Assembly (NCBI GenBank): GCA_937139365.1 | Contig: CAKZPT010000079.1 | Location: 1-64,000 of the forward strand | DNA length: 64,000 bases | Source of the DNA: an uncultured bacterium | Lineage (GTDB): Bacteria > Verrucomicrobiota > Kiritimatiellia > PWTM01 | Direction: 5' to 3' | Shown here: positions 63,951-64,000 of the stretch, piece by piece | How the letters are laid out: the number at the start of each line of letters is the position of its first letter | Numbering within the stretch: position 1 is the stretch's first letter | Notes under the pieces: model-generated | What the model was told of the DNA's origin: nothing | Database searches by the model: none | Seen by the model: the letters and a program-made list of their open reading frames with translations, nothing else | Program-made: the position numbers and the translations under genes

Positions 63951-64000
63951 CTACTCCGCCACCACCGCCAGCGTGTGAGTCCGGGCCACAATCAGGCCCT
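63951..64000 (-). CDS. possible 3' end of an upstream gene (partial)
   Basis: One frame ends GLIVARTHTLAVVAE at TAG (63953-63951), 6 bp before gldA. It would be the C terminus of a gene preceding the gld operon. Too short to identify. Confidence 0.3.
   Translation of the reverse strand, partial: GLIVARTHTLAVVAE

Overview
The window is GC-rich, densely coded bacterial DNA. It looks like a Gram-negative member of the Planctomycetes-Verrucomicrobia-Chlamydiae group, and the gene content most resembles Kiritimatiellota. The reasons are a complete Na+-NQR operon, an LpxL-type lipid A acyltransferase, Tat-exported GH109-like, sulfatase and GH29 genes, tagaturonate epimerase, cupin-AraC regulators, and many 4-bp ATGA/GTGA gene overlaps. 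The assignment is inference; no rRNA is present.

Layout. 0-4.1 kb (+): a probable attenuator with a leader ORF, then hisF-hisI-trpE-trpG and an OsmC-like gene, a mixed His/Trp operon. 4.1-9.2 kb: gcvT with a coupled PQQ-repeat gene (-), an FG-GAP gene and a GH109-like oxidoreductase (+). 9.2-15.7 kb: a lipoprotein, an SSS transporter-galactokinase pair, an AraC regulator and a class II aldolase. 15.7-18.4 kb: a PpiC-type foldase, then an LpxL-like acyltransferase and a GT2 glycosyltransferase. 18.5-28.5 kb (+): phoH, 7TM-HD, ybeY, recO, tRNA-Leu(UAG), nikR, uxaE, M48 protease, pyrF, cls. 28.6-35.6 kb (-): nqrABCDEF-apbE, the sodium-pumping NADH:quinone reductase plus the enzyme that attaches its covalent FMN. 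35.9-40.2 kb: a heavily decayed glycoside hydrolase, then three tandem Hsp20 genes. 40.2-51.3 kb: malic enzyme, an RnfB without the rest of Rnf, a sugar isomerase, a second broken glycoside hydrolase, an SGNH esterase, aspS, a broken sulfatase and a broken alpha-L-fucosidase. 51.4-56.5 kb (+): a GlcD/GlcF-type fusion oxidase coupled to a GT-C-like membrane protein. 56.6-64 kb (-): gldA-gldF-gldG-DUF4340-AsmA, all overlapping by 4 bp.

Two patterns stand out. First, nine genes carry in-frame stops or frameshifts, and nearly all are carbohydrate or exported-protein genes, whereas about 43 other genes read cleanly. This suggests selective loss of polysaccharide catabolism, although two breaks lie in C-runs and could be sequencing errors. 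Second, the intergenic DNA holds arrays of a 15-bp palindrome (TTCCAA-N3-TTGGAA and degenerate forms) repeating at exactly 32 bp at three separate loci. Other points of interest are the attenuator, several apparently leaderless promoters (the -10 box 6-7 nt before the ATG), and a recO frame that runs through the whole tRNA-Leu gene.
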